In this document: positions 46,668-57,068 of the stretch, piece by piece
Layout of the letters: each line of letters begins with the position of its first letter
How positions within the stretch are numbered: the stretch's first letter is position 1
Translations under genes and position numbers: made by a program
The notes under the pieces: generated by a model
Databases searched by the model: none
What the model was told of the DNA's origin: nothing
What the model saw: only the letters and a program-made list of their open reading frames with translations
Assembly: GCF_016653465.1 (NCBI RefSeq)
Contig: NZ_NHSQ01000077.1
Location: 1-57,068, forward strand
Direction of reading: 5' to 3'
Source: Thiocystis minor
Lineage (GTDB): Bacteria; Pseudomonadota; Gammaproteobacteria; Chromatiales; Chromatiaceae
DNA: 57,068 bases

Positions 46668-46771
46668 GTTGTCAGTTGTCAGTTGTCAGTTGTCAGTTGT
46701 CAGTTGTCAGTTGTCAGTTGTCAGTTGTCAGTTGTCAGTTGTCAGTTGTCAGTTGTCAGTTGTCAGTTGTC
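46668..46771. repeat. Heptanucleotide tandem array (GTTGTCA)n, long copy
   Basis: 104 bases, 14.9 perfect copies of GTTGTCA. It lies between the convergent reductase and guaA genes. The same heptamer, same orientation, recurs at 48446-48480 on the other side of guaA. Confidence 0.98.
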
Positions 46772-46796
46772 GGGTAACTCTTGAATCTCCTTGGTA

Positions 46797-46817
46797 GCGA
46801 GGGCGTACTGCCCTCGC
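46797..46817. terminator. Possible bidirectional hairpin between nemA and guaA
   Basis: GCGAGGGC-GTACT-GCCCTCGC, an 8-base perfect stem between two convergent genes. No T tract follows on either strand, so termination is only suggested by position. Confidence 0.4.
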
Positions 46818-46864
46818 TTCTGGTGGGCGGTCTTGTGCAGATCGAATCGGGAAGGTTTGAAGGT

Positions 46865-48439
46865 TTACTCCCACTCAATGGTCCCCGGCGGCTTGCCGGT
46901 GATGTCGTAGACCACCCGCGACACACCGGGCACTTCGTTGACGATGCGCCGGCAGACTAGATCGAGAAATTCATAGGGCAGATGCGCCCAGCGGGCGGTC
47001 ATGAAGTCCAGCGTCTCGACCGCGCGCAGCGCGATGACATGGGCATACTGGCGGTTGTCGCCGACCACGCCGACCGAGCGCACGGGTAAAAAAACCGCGA
47101 ACGCTTGCGAGACCTGGTCATAAAGATCGGCGCGACGCAGTTCCTCGATGAAGATGTGATCGGCCAGACGGAGCGTCTGGGCGTCGTGCCGCTGCACTTC
47201 GCCCAGGATTCGCACGCCAAGACCAGGGCCGGGGAAGGGATGGCGATAGACCATCTCGGAGGGTAGGCCCAACTCGACCCCGATTCGGCGCACCTCGTCC
47301 TTGAACAGTTCGCGCAAGGGTTCGACCAGCTTGAGGTTCATGTCATCCGGGAGACCGCCGACATTGTGATGCGACTTGATAACCTTGGCCTTGCCGCTCT
47401 TGGCGCCGGCGGATTCGATCACGTCCGGATAGATGGTGCCCTGCGCCAGCCACTGCACATCCTGGATCTTGCTCGCCTCGTCATCGAACACCTCGATGAA
47501 GGTATTGCCGATGATCTTGCGTTTCTGTTCCGGATCGCTCACGCCCTTGAGCCGGCCCAGGAAACGCTCCTCGGCATCCACCCGAATCACCCGCACGCCC
47601 ATGTGACGGGCGAAGGTGCTCATCACCTGATCGCCCTCGCCGAGGCGCAGCAGACCGTTGTCGACGAAGACGCAGGTGAGTTGATCGCCAATCGCGCGGT
47701 GGAGGAGGGCGGCGACCACGCTGGAATCGACGCCGCCGGAGAGTCCGAGCAGAACCTTGTCGGTTCCAACCTGGGCGCGGATCTTCGCGAGACTGTCATC
47801 GATGATGTTGTCCGGGGTCCAGAGACGCCCGCAGCCGCAGATCTCGTGCACGAAGCGTTCGATAATCCGCTGGCCCTGGCGGGTATGGGTGACCTCGGGA
47901 TGGAACTGCACGCCATAGAAGCGGCGCTCCTCGTCGGCGATTCCGGCGAGCGGGGCGTTTTCGGTTTCGGCGATGACCTGGAAGCCTGGCGGCAGCGATT
48001 CCACACGGTCGCCGTGGCTCATCCAGACATCCAGGAGTCCGTAGCCCTCGGGGCTGGCATGGTCCTCGATATCGCGCAGCAGCCGCGAGTGTCCGCGCGC
48101 GCGGACTTGGGCATAACCGTATTCGCGATGGGTCGCCGGGACGACCGCGCCGCCGAGCTGCGCAGTCATGGTTTGCAGGCCGTAGCAGATGCCCAGCACC
48201 GGCACCCCGAGGTCGAAGACCAGCGGATCGGCGCGCGGCGTTTCGGCCTCATGGACGGATTGCGGCCCGCCCGAGAGGATCACCCCGCTGGGTGCGAACT
48301 CGCGGATGGCCTGGGCGTCCAGGTCGTAGGGGTGGAGTTCGCAATAGACCCCGGCCTCGCGCACCCGCCGGGCGATCAACTGGGTGTATTGAGATCCGAA
48401 GTCCAGGATCAGGATGCGGTCGGCGTGGATGTTGGGCAT
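46865..48439 (-). CDS. guaA: GMP synthase (glutamine-hydrolysing)
   Basis: 524 residues, standard length. Class I glutamine amidotransferase domain (about 1-195: [36 protein letters not shown] with the catalytic Cys, GVQFHPEV with the His), ATP pyrophosphatase domain (about 205-395: [24 protein letters not shown]-loop) and the C-terminal dimerisation domain ending [17 protein letters not shown]. It converts XMP to GMP. The ATG at 48439 has no Shine-Dalgarno sequence: a heptamer array begins 6 bases upstream. guaB lies about 4 kb further upstream with three other genes between, so the usual guaBA operon is interrupted. Confidence 0.97.
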   Translation of the reverse strand: MPNIHADRILILDFGSQYTQLIARRVREAGVYCELHPYDLDAQAIREFAPSGVILSGGPQSVHEAETPRADPLVFDLGVPVLGICYGLQTMTAQLGGAVVPATHREYGYAQVRARGHSRLLRDIEDHASPEGYGLLDVWMSHGDRVESLPPGFQVIAETENAPLAGIADEERRFYGVQFHPEVTHTRQGQRIIERFVHEICGCGRLWTPDNIIDDSLAKIRAQVGTDKVLLGLSGGVDSSVVAALLHRAIGDQLTCVFVDNGLLRLGEGDQVMSTFARHMGVRVIRVDAEERFLGRLKGVSDPEQKRKIIGNTFIEVFDDEASKIQDVQWLAQGTIYPDVIESAGAKSGKAKVIKSHHNVGGLPDDMNLKLVEPLRELFKDEVRRIGVELGLPSEMVYRHPFPGPGLGVRILGEVQRHDAQTLRLADHIFIEELRRADLYDQVSQAFAVFLPVRSVGVVGDNRQYAHVIALRAVETLDFMTARWAHLPYEFLDLVCRRIVNEVPGVSRVVYDITGKPPGTIEWE

Positions 48440-48445
48440 AAATGA

Positions 48446-48480
48446 GTTGTCAGTTGTCAGTTGTCAGTTGTCAGTTGTCA
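48446..48480. repeat. Heptanucleotide tandem array (GTTGTCA)5 at the guaA start
   Basis: Exactly five perfect copies of GTTGTCA. On the coding strand of guaA it reads (TGACAAC)5 followed by TCATTT and the ATG, occupying the ribosome-binding position. Confidence 0.97.
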
Positions 48481-48579
48481 GAGATCCAGGTCTTGCGCAG
48501 CCAAGATCGAATGGAGCGCGCGAAATGCCGCGATCTTTCAATCGCAACCCGCGAATCCTGAAAAATCTGTCGATGCTGT

Positions 48580-49203
48580 CTAGCGTGTGTCAGTTGGCGG
48601 TACGCCACGCAAGGCGTCGCGATAGGCCCGGATCGCTTCGTCGGTCGTCGGGCGGTCGAGAAAGGACATGAGCAGATCCAGATCGAGTCCAGGCAGTACC
48701 TCGCTCGCGACGAGTGGGACATAGCGCTCGTCGTGCAGTCCGTAGGGCTGAATCCGGCCCTTGCGCCAGTACCAGATCTCGGCCACGCCGAGTTTGCGGT
48801 AGATGTCGAGCGTGTCGATACGCCCCGAGGTCCAGACGACCTCGATGGCCAGGTGCGGGCGCTCGCGCTCCGGGTCGCCGAAGATGTAACACTCGTCCGG
48901 TTCGGCGCCCCGGGTGCGATCAGCCGACTTCAGCGTCCAGGAGCCGAGGACGGAGAAAGGGATGTCGCGTTCCAGGCAGTAGGTTTCGACCAGGCAGCCG
49001 ATCAATGACTTGATCGCCTCGTGGGTGCGGGATGGACTCATGATCTCGACGACTCCCTCCAGATAGGCAATGCGCGGCGCCGAATGATCGCCGCGCATGT
49101 CGAGCAGGCGTTCATAGTCATCCCAACTCAGGTCCGAGAGATGGACGACGTGATCCTCGGTCGGTCGGTCATCGTGTTGTTCGTATTGGGCCTGGGTATA
49201 CAT
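48580..49203 (-). CDS. Uma2 family (DUF820) putative endonuclease
   Basis: 207 residues. Uma2/DUF820 proteins are PD-(D/E)XK-fold putative nucleases abundant in cyanobacteria and phototrophs. Hallmarks: LSWDDYERLLDMRGDHSAPRIAYLEGVVEIMSPSRTHE, the core GAEPDECYIFGD with Asp, and LAIEVVWTSGRIDTLDIYRKLGVAEIWYW (Glu, then Lys, with Leu-Glu/Ile-Glu core). The C terminus ends LPGLDLDLLMSFLDRPTTDEAIRAYRDAL. Its role is unknown; many genomes hold dozens of copies. It sits between guaB and guaA and probably arrived by transfer. Confidence 0.88.
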   Translation of the reverse strand: MYTQAQYEQHDDRPTEDHVVHLSDLSWDDYERLLDMRGDHSAPRIAYLEGVVEIMSPSRTHEAIKSLIGCLVETYCLERDIPFSVLGSWTLKSADRTRGAEPDECYIFGDPERERPHLAIEVVWTSGRIDTLDIYRKLGVAEIWYWRKGRIQPYGLHDERYVPLVASEVLPGLDLDLLMSFLDRPTTDEAIRAYRDALRGVPPTDTR

Positions 49204-49303
49204 TGACCTCGCCTCTATGATGTTGGATGGTTCAGTCTGATCGGTGTCAGGATCAGGAGGCGATGCTCAATCCAGACTGCCCGGTATGCATCCATCTCCT
49301 TCG

Positions 49304-49507
49304 TTACAAGATGCGGCGCTCCTGCGCGTACTGGCGGAGTGCTTGGTTCACTGCGGTCGAATCAGGAAAAATCCGATGAAGATCGGGGTCGATCCTGACG
49401 ATGTTGGTTCCCTCCCGATAACGGGCGGCATACTTCCCGCGTTCGCCTGATTTGATCAAGCTCGGCGGATACTCGGGCTTCAAGGTATCTTCTTCATTCA
49501 TAAGCAT
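49304..49507 (-). CDS. Putative antitoxin partner of BrnT
   Basis: 67 residues; ATG 49507 or 49501 (MNEEDTLKPEYPPSLIKSGERGKYAARY). It overlaps the end of brnT by 14 bases (or 8), the toxin-first order normal for BrnT systems. It is not a typical BrnA: it lacks the long ribbon-helix-helix region, but the end STAVNQALRQYAQERR could form a short RHH helix. Assignment as antitoxin rests on position and size. Confidence 0.6.
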   Translation of the reverse strand: MLMNEEDTLKPEYPPSLIKSGERGKYAARYREGTNIVRIDPDLHRIFPDSTAVNQALRQYAQERRIL

Positions 49508-49760
49508 TGCGCTCGGATCGTGTCATGCATCGTGCTGAGATGATACGGATGGTGTCGTTTCTTTCGGTGAATGACACCACGAGATGCCGGGCTTTTGAGG
49601 AGATGCCGAAGAGTAGGTAACGCATTTCATCGGATGAGTGCTCCGGATCGGAAACAGATGAAGCGTGTTCATCGCCAAAAACCTCCGTCGCCTCAATAAA
49701 GGTGACTCCGTGTTTTGCCTGATTAGCGCGCGCCTTCTTCTCGTCCCACTCAAAATCCAT
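49494..49760 (-). CDS. brnT: BrnT family toxin
   Basis: 88 residues. The BrnT (DUF497) signature is complete: FEWDEKKARANQAKHGVTFIEATEVFGDE, then RYLLFGISSKARHLVVSFTERNDTIRIISARCMTRSERNAYE, with the conserved Arg, Ser-Ala-Arg and Arg-Glu residues of the RelE-like fold. BrnT is a ribonuclease that blocks translation until bound by its antitoxin. The gene is 63 bases after the guaB stop. Confidence 0.9.
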   Translation of the reverse strand: MDFEWDEKKARANQAKHGVTFIEATEVFGDEHASSVSDPEHSSDEMRYLLFGISSKARHLVVSFTERNDTIRIISARCMTRSERNAYE

Positions 49761-49823
49761 ATCAAAAAATCCACATAAAGACCTAGCTCCGGCTGTTGCC
49801 CAAGCAACAGCCGGCGCCAGATT

Positions 49824-52460
<2,637 letters not shown>

Positions 52461-52470
52461 TTAACCCGTG

Positions 52471-52499
52471 AGTATAGGATTTCAAATCCGAGTGGTAAA
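52471..52499 (-). promoter_or_regulatory. Predicted sigma-70 promoter of guaB
   Basis: On the minus strand: TTTACC (52494-52499), 17-base spacer, TATACT (52471-52476). The -10 ends about 50 bases before the guaB ATG at 52421. Confidence 0.6.
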
Positions 52500-52508
52500 C
52501 TTGTGTTT

Positions 52509-52849
52509 ATGAATATCATCACATCAATGGCTATCAGGCGGTCATCGCCTTTGACCCCGACATTGAACTGTTCCGGGGGGAGTTTATGGGACTGAATGGC
52601 GGTGCCGACTTCTATGCCGCCGATGTCGAAGGTTTGAAGCGGGAGGGCGAAATTTCGCTGCGTCTGTTCCTGGACGCCTGCAAGCGTCGTGGGATCGAGC
52701 CACGCAAGCATTTTTCGGGTAAATTTTCCCTGCGGGTCGATCCCGCCACGCATGAGGCCGCCGTCATGGCCGCGGCCGCGCATGGTCAGAGTTTGAATCA
52801 GTGGGCGACGGAGGCGATCAGGCAGGCCGCCCAGGCGGAGTCTTGTTGA
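52509..52849 (+). pseudogene. HicB family antitoxin with a 5' frameshift
   Basis: Most of a HicB-type antitoxin (about 114 codons). From 52508 one frame reads HINGYQAVIAFDPDIELFRG, then EFMGLNGGADFYAADVEGLK, then LRLFLDACKRRGIEPRKHFSGK and a C-terminal ribbon-helix-helix SLNQWATEAIRQA. The only plausible start ATG (52509, MNIIT) is in the next frame; one added base near 52522 (ATCAC to ATCACC) would join M-N-I-I-T-I-N-G-Y-Q to the rest. As it stands, translation could begin at ATG 52586, giving an 87-residue protein without the N-terminal strands. No hicA toxin is adjacent. It is either a real frameshift or a one-base sequencing error. Its stop overlaps the xseA start. Confidence 0.75.
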
Positions 52850-54222
52850 CCGCGCGGAAAACCACCAAGGATGCGGGTCTGGACTTTTCCCGCGACATCT
52901 ACAGCGTGGCGCGTCTCGCCAGCGAGGTGCGGGCCGTGCTCGACGGCAGTTTCCCGCTGCTCTGGGTGCGGGGCGAGATCTCGAATCTGGCGCAGCCCGC
53001 CTCGGGACATCTGTATTTCAGCCTGAAGGACGAAGCGGCCCAGGTCCGTTGCGCCATGTTCCGTGCCAAGCGGCTGTTGCTGCCGTTTAAACCCGCGAAC
53101 GGCCAGCAGGTGCTGGCGCGCGTGCGGGTGACGCTCTATGAGCCGCGCGGCGATTTCCAACTGGTGGTCGAGCATCTGGAATCGGGCGGGGAGGGCGCGC
53201 TGCGGCTGGCCTTTGAGCGCCTGAAGCAAACGCTCGTCAGCGAGGGCTTATTCGCGGAGTCCAGCAAGCGCCCGTTGCCAGCCTTTCCGTGTCAGGTGGG
53301 CCTGATCACCTCGCCCACGGGCGCGGCGGTGCGTGACCTGCTCGCGGTGCTCAAGCGCCGGTTCAGCGCCTTGCCGGTGGTGATCTATCCCGCGCAGGTC
53401 CAGGGTGAGGCGGCGGCTGCCTCACTGATCGCCGCGCTGACGCTCGCCAATGCCCGTGCCGACTGCGATGTGCTGATCCTGGCGCGCGGCGGCGGTTCGC
53501 TGGAGGATCTCAACGCCTTCAACGACGAGTCGCTGGCGCGGGCGATTCGCGCCTCCGCGATTCCGGTGGTCAGCGGGGTCGGTCATGAGAGCGATCTCAC
53601 CATCGCCGATCTGGTGGCAGATCGGCGGGCGGCCACGCCCTCGGCGGCGGCCGAACTGGTCGCGCCCTCGTCCGAGCATGTTCGGCAGCGACTGACCGCG
53701 CTGTCCGTGCGTCTGGCCGAGGTTCAGCAACGTCGGTTTGACCTCGTCCGTCAGCGACTGGCGGGCGTGGTGCGCCATCTGGGGCTGCTGCATCCGGCCG
53801 CCCGGTTGCAGCAGCAATCGCAGCGTCTGGATTTCGCTCAACAGCGCTTGCTGACACTCATGGCGGAGCGGCTGGGGGGTGCGCGGAACCGACTTCGTCC
53901 AGTCGTGGCGCGATTGGGCGCGGTCTCGCCGGAGCGACGGCTGGAACGGGCGGGGATGATTCTGGACGCGCTCGGCCAACGGCTCGCTCGGGCGTCTCAT
54001 CGGATGGCGGAACAGCGGCGCGAGCGGCTACTGCGTGCTCTCGCCGGACTGGAGGCGCTTAGCCCCTTGGCCACGCTGGCGCGCGGCTACGCCATCGTCA
54101 CGCGCTGGCCGGATGGTTTGATTGTCAGGGATCCGTATCAGGCTCCACCTGGAACCCACATTCAGGCGCGTGTCGCGGCAGGGCGATTGATGGCGGTTGT
54201 GGCGTCCGACGAAAGCGGCTGA
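52846..54222 (+). CDS. xseA: Exodeoxyribonuclease VII large subunit
   Basis: 458 residues from TTG 52846, whose last two bases and the next A form the TGA of the upstream antitoxin frame (TTGA), with GGAG upstream; a GTG at 52801 would add 15 unlikely residues. OB-fold domain (about 15-110, DIYSVARLASEVRAVLDGSFPLLWVRGEISN, SGHLYFSLKD), catalytic domain (about 115-250, GLITSPTGAAVRDLL, ILARGGGSLEDLNAFNDESLARAI, SGVGHESDLTIADLVADRRAATPSAAAEL), long coiled coil (about 265-405) and the C-terminal segment with LARGYAIV. With XseB it digests single-stranded DNA. xseB is not in the window. Confidence 0.94.
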   Translation: MTARKTTKDAGLDFSRDIYSVARLASEVRAVLDGSFPLLWVRGEISNLAQPASGHLYFSLKDEAAQVRCAMFRAKRLLLPFKPANGQQVLARVRVTLYEPRGDFQLVVEHLESGGEGALRLAFERLKQTLVSEGLFAESSKRPLPAFPCQVGLITSPTGAAVRDLLAVLKRRFSALPVVIYPAQVQGEAAAASLIAALTLANARADCDVLILARGGGSLEDLNAFNDESLARAIRASAIPVVSGVGHESDLTIADLVADRRAATPSAAAELVAPSSEHVRQRLTALSVRLAEVQQRRFDLVRQRLAGVVRHLGLLHPAARLQQQSQRLDFAQQRLLTLMAERLGGARNRLRPVVARLGAVSPERRLERAGMILDALGQRLARASHRMAEQRRERLLRALAGLEALSPLATLARGYAIVTRWPDGLIVRDPYQAPPGTHIQARVAAGRLMAVVASDESG

Positions 54223-54363
54223 ATCGCGTCGAATCACCAAGGATTTGCCGCCGCCCTGGGTGCGCCGACCTGTGGTCGTCACGCCGCGCTTGGCTGACGG
54301 CGGTCCGAATACAACTCGGTCATCCTTCCGGCAGCCGTTCTCATTTTGGCGTCATCCGCCATC

Positions 54364-54479
54364 GTAGGAGCCCCCTTGCGGGCGATATGACTTGCCAGTC
54401 GCCTTTGGGTCTGGGGCTAAACCCCGTCGCCCGGAAGCCAGCCCGCAGGCCCGCAAGTCGCCCGCAAGCGGGTTCCTAC
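54364..54479. repeat. REP-like inverted repeat between xseA and the EF-G-like gene
   Basis: GTAGGAGCCCCCTTGCGGGC (54364) and the inverted arm CCCGCAAGCGGGTTCCTAC (ending 54479) match over 20 of 22 bases, with GGGGCTAAACCCC between. It is similar to REP sequences described in pseudomonads. It lies between two convergent genes and may help termination. Confidence 0.75.
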
Positions 54480-54518
54480 GTCAACATGAGAATTACTGTC
54501 CCCCAGCCGGGGTGTTGC

Positions 54519-56564
54519 TCAGTCTTCCGCGCGCTGATAGGCGTCCGCCATCTGCTTCTGGATGTTGGCGGGTACCGGTTCGTAGCGACTGAGTTCGATA
54601 CTGTAGGTGCCCTCGCCGCCGGTCATGGCCTTGAGCCGGGCGTCATAGCCTGACAACTCCGCCAGCGGCGCCTCGCCTTCGATCAGGATGCGACCGCGAC
54701 TCTTGGTCTCGCTGCCGTTGATGCGGCCGCGCCGGCTCGACAGATCCCCCGCCAGATCGCCCATGGCGCTGTCCTGGGCGGTGATGCGGATCTTGACGAT
54801 CGGTTCCAGGATGACCGGCTGGGCCTTGAGCACGGCGTCGATGAACGCCTTGCGACCGGCGGTGGCAAAGGCGATGTCCTTGGAATCCACGGGATGAAAT
54901 TTGCCGTCATAGACGGTGACCTTGACATCCTGGAGCGGATAACCGGCGACGGCGCCTTCATCGAGCACCTGACGCACGCCCTTTTCGATCGAGGGGATGA
55001 AATTGCCGGGAATGACGCCGCCGACCACCGCGTCGATGAACTCGAAGCCGGCGCCGCGTTCGTTGGGCTCGACCCGCAGATAGACCTCGCCGAACTGACC
55101 CGCGCCGCCAGTCTGTTTCTTGTGCCGGTGATGCCCCTCCGCCTTGCCCACGATGGTCTCGCGGTAGGGGATGCTCGGCGGGTGGGTCTCCACCTCGACA
55201 TGGAATTGTTCGGTCAGCCGGCGCAGCAACACCTTGAGGTGCAATTCGCCAAGACCGCGGATGATGGTCTCGTTGGCGGCGGCGTTGTGTTCGAGATGGA
55301 AACAGGGGTCTTCCGACTCCAGTTTATGCAGCGCGTCGGTCAGCTTCTGCTCGTCGCCGCGCTTGGCGGTGTTGATGGCGAGTCCGAACAGCGGCAGCGG
55401 GCATTCCAGGCTGGCGAGGTGGAAGTGGTCTTCCTCGTGCGAGTCGTGCAGCACGGCGTCGAAATGGATGTCGTCGACCCGCGAGACGGCGAGGATGTCG
55501 CCGGGGACGCCTTCGCTCACCTCGATCAATTCGCTGCCATGCAGTCGGTAGAGATGATTCACCTTGAACGGCTTGCGGGCGTCGCCGATCAGGATCTGAG
55601 CGCCCGTCGTCATGCGGCCCTGATGGATGCGGAAGATGCCGAGTTTGCCCCGGAAGGGATCGTTGATGATCTTGAAGACATGCGCCACGACATGCAGCGA
55701 CGGATCGGGCTTGACGGTCACCGGCAGCAGCGTGGCACCTTCGCCTTTCAGGAAGGGTGGCGGGTTGCCTTCGGATGGGTTGGGCATCAGCCGCGCCAGA
55801 ATCTCCAACAATTCGGGGATGCCTGCGCCGGTCTGCGCGGACACGAAACAGACCGGGATCAGGTGAGACTCGCGCAGCGCGGTCTCGAAGGGGTCATGGA
55901 GCTGTTCGGGCGCGAGATCCTGGCCCTGCTCCAGATACACCTCCATCAGCGCCTCGTCGACTTCCACGACCTGGTCGATAATGTGGCTGTGGGCATCTTC
56001 CACCGAGGTGAAATCGGCGCCCTCGCCGGTCGGCTGGAAGAAGCAGTCGACGACCCGCTTGCCGCCATCGGCCGGCAGATTGATCGGCAGACATTCGGCG
56101 CCGAAGGTTTCGCGGATCTGCTCGGTCAGACCGGCGAGGTCGAGATCCGGGGCATCGATCTGGTTGACGACGATGAGACGGCAGAGCTTGCGGTTCTGCG
56201 CGGCCTTCATCATGCGGATGCTCATTGGCTCGATGCCGGACTGAGCATTGATGACCAGGGCGGCGGTCTCCACGGCGGGCAGAACCGAGATGCTGCGTCC
56301 GAGGAAATCCGGGTAGCCGGGGGTGTCGATCAGATTGATGTGTTTGCCGCCGGTACTGAAGCTCGTGATGGCTGCGTCCAGCGAGTGTTGCAGTTCTTTT
56401 TCCAGCGGGTCGAAGTCGCAGACGGTCGTGCTCCGGGCGATGCTGCCAGGGCTGGGGATCACGCCGGTGGCGGCGAGCAGTGCCTCTACCAACGTGGTCT
56501 TACCGGAGCCGGCGTGGCCGACCAGTGCGATATTGCGGACGTCCTCGGCATTGTAGTCAGACAT
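54519..56564 (-). CDS. Elongation factor G-like GTPase (EF-G2 type)
   Basis: 681 residues. G domain (about 1-270): P loop ALVGHAGSGKTT, IDTPGYPDF, and NQID in the place of NKxD (VVNQIDAPDLDL). Then the EF-G domains II-V: GKLGIFRIHQGRMTTGAQILI, LGELHLKVLLRRL, KQTGGAGQFGEVYLRVEP and SSRRGRINGSE. The gap before the P loop and the long acidic G' region differ from canonical FusA (about 700 residues), and it is not beside rpsL-rpsG-tuf. It is thus the second, EF-G-like family whose exact function is unclear. The NQID change may alter guanine recognition. ATG 56564 is a typical start. Confidence 0.88.
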   Translation of the reverse strand: MSDYNAEDVRNIALVGHAGSGKTTLVEALLAATGVIPSPGSIARSTTVCDFDPLEKELQHSLDAAITSFSTGGKHINLIDTPGYPDFLGRSISVLPAVETAALVINAQSGIEPMSIRMMKAAQNRKLCRLIVVNQIDAPDLDLAGLTEQIRETFGAECLPINLPADGGKRVVDCFFQPTGEGADFTSVEDAHSHIIDQVVEVDEALMEVYLEQGQDLAPEQLHDPFETALRESHLIPVCFVSAQTGAGIPELLEILARLMPNPSEGNPPPFLKGEGATLLPVTVKPDPSLHVVAHVFKIINDPFRGKLGIFRIHQGRMTTGAQILIGDARKPFKVNHLYRLHGSELIEVSEGVPGDILAVSRVDDIHFDAVLHDSHEEDHFHLASLECPLPLFGLAINTAKRGDEQKLTDALHKLESEDPCFHLEHNAAANETIIRGLGELHLKVLLRRLTEQFHVEVETHPPSIPYRETIVGKAEGHHRHKKQTGGAGQFGEVYLRVEPNERGAGFEFIDAVVGGVIPGNFIPSIEKGVRQVLDEGAVAGYPLQDVKVTVYDGKFHPVDSKDIAFATAGRKAFIDAVLKAQPVILEPIVKIRITAQDSAMGDLAGDLSSRRGRINGSETKSRGRILIEGEAPLAELSGYDARLKAMTGGEGTYSIELSRYEPVPANIQKQMADAYQRAED

Positions 56565-56787
56565 CGGTGATCCTGTCGTGGCGCTTGAGTGGAATGCAGG
56601 GCGTTGGTGCGCCCTTTCGGCTGATCGTTCGAAGAACCGAAATTATACTGTAACCGAGATGTCGCACTGGCGGTATGTCGGTGCAATTCCGCGACGATTG
56701 CGTTGGGTCAAGGATCTTTACTATAGCCTTCGCACCTGATATCCAAACATAACCTTGGCTAGGGGGCGGGTTTGAAACCCGCCCCTA
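56565..56787. other. Upstream region of the EF-G-like gene
   Basis: Gene-free. A minus-strand TATAAT (complement of 56642-56647) lies about 78 bases before the EF-G-like start, without a good -35. A palindrome occupies 56759-56788 next to the intron. Confidence 0.45.
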
Positions 56788-56788
56788 G
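56759..56788. repeat. GGCGGGTTTGAAACCCGCC hairpin, copy 2
   Basis: A 30-base palindrome with CTAG at both ends and the core GGCGGGTTTGAAACCCGCC, the same as at 16253-16276. The group II intron begins at its last base. Confidence 0.85.
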
Positions 56789-57068
56789 TGTGCCCGGCAT
56801 GGGCCAAGACTTGCGACCTGCAAAGAGGTCGCCGGAGAGAGTGACGACAACCGTAGTGAAGCGCAAGGCGGACGCCGCGAGGCCAAGCTGAAAGAAGCGT
56901 GGATCAAAGGCACGACCGTAGGAACACGAACAAGCAGTGAGGCCGGATGCGGGCGATGAGCGTGCTAGGGACCGCGAAATCCAACCGTCACCGAAAGACG
57001 CATCCGGTAGAGCTTGACGGCACGGGCCGACAGTCTTGGCACCTTACCCGGGGAGATCTCGGGCCTGA
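56788..57068 (+). ncRNA. Group II intron, 5' part (domain I), cut by window end
   Basis: It begins GTGTGCCCGGCATGGGC, which fits the GUGYG 5' splice-site consensus followed by the domain I base of bacterial group II introns. The remainder is GA-rich non-coding RNA-like sequence with no open frame, including GAAGCGTGGATCAAAGGC, GACAGTCTTGGCACCTTACC and CGGGGAGATCTC blocks that I recall from related introns. The reverse transcriptase gene (domain IV) would lie beyond the window. The 5' exon is a stem-loop, the kind of target favoured by class C introns, though without the usual T tract. Confidence 0.7.

Noticed and set aside
46548-46784. Open frame encoding repeated VVSCQLS
   Set aside because: Artefact of the GTTGTCA heptamer array.
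49244-49450. Plus-strand 68-codon frame opposite the BrnT partner gene
   Set aside because: No ribosome site or family; the opposite strand carries the coupled small gene.

Overview
The window is a GC-rich, gene-dense piece of a gammaproteobacterial chromosome. A purple sulfur bacterium of the Chromatiaceae (Thiocapsa, Thiocystis or Allochromatium type) fits best. The reasons are the mix of housekeeping families (argS followed by an FtsN-like SPOR gene, guaB/guaA, xseA, NrdR-type control of nrdB), accessory families common in phototrophs and filamentous bacteria (Rpn/PDDEXK nuclease, DUF29, Uma2), and many small dispersed palindromic repeats. The lineage is an inference from gene content and not from a marker phylogeny.

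Layout. 1-2.9 kb: accessory genes (end of an IS4-type transposase, Rpn-like nuclease, DUF29 protein, mazEF). 2.9-5.0 kb: gmd-fcl, GDP-fucose synthesis. 5.5-6.9 kb: MBL/beta-CASP RNA-processing-type hydrolase. 7.2-16.9 kb, all minus strand: a ten-gene tellurium-resistance-type (ter) stress operon with three TerD-family proteins, TerA, TerB, an AIM24-like protein and a biosynthetic module (ATP-grasp, two phosphoribosyltransferase-like proteins, HAD phosphatase, HpcH/HpaI-like TIM barrel). 17.0-17.7 kb: an IS200/IS605 element whose transposase seems to have lost its catalytic tyrosine. 17.9-23.8 kb: three overlapping genes for a phosphorelay. 24-28.5 kb: malate synthase G, a FmdB-type zinc ribbon protein, an MsrA-thioredoxin-MsrB fusion and DUF1415. 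28.6-32 kb: apt, MTA phosphorylase and an NCS2 permease (purine salvage). 32.3-41 kb: argS, SPOR, phoU, small envelope proteins, Rieske protein, short-form hcp, ppnP and a CPA1 antiporter. 41.3-46.6 kb: ferredoxin, nrdB, phhB, tadA and an old-yellow-enzyme reductase. 46.9-52.4 kb: guaA and guaB, separated by Uma2 and BrnT-type genes. 52.5-56.6 kb: a frameshifted HicB-type antitoxin, xseA and an EF-G-like GTPase. The last 280 bases are the 5' part of a group II intron.

Most striking points. (1) guaB carries a 377-residue intein with a LAGLIDADG endonuclease core, inserted three residues before the catalytic cysteine, so IMP dehydrogenase is inactive until splicing. (2) A family of about 147-bp elements has ends reading CTAGTGC/GCACTAG and inverted arrays of the hexamer TTGTCG around a short loop; the loop lies in one orientation in three copies and flipped in two. 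(3) Four elements are all exactly 87 bp, bounded by TTAAACCGCG and CGCGGTTTAA, and three of them contain the stop codon of the preceding gene. (4) Heptamer arrays flank guaA on both sides, one lying where its ribosome binding site should be. (5) A consensus NrdR box lies far upstream of nrdB, with one of the hexamer elements between the box and the gene.

Functionally the window is rich in nucleotide metabolism (guaB, guaA, apt, mtnP, ppnP, nrdB, NCS2 permease) and stress response (ter operon, Msr fusion, Hcp, reductase). Three toxin-antitoxin-type loci are present: mazEF complete, brnT with a putative partner, and a hicB remnant.
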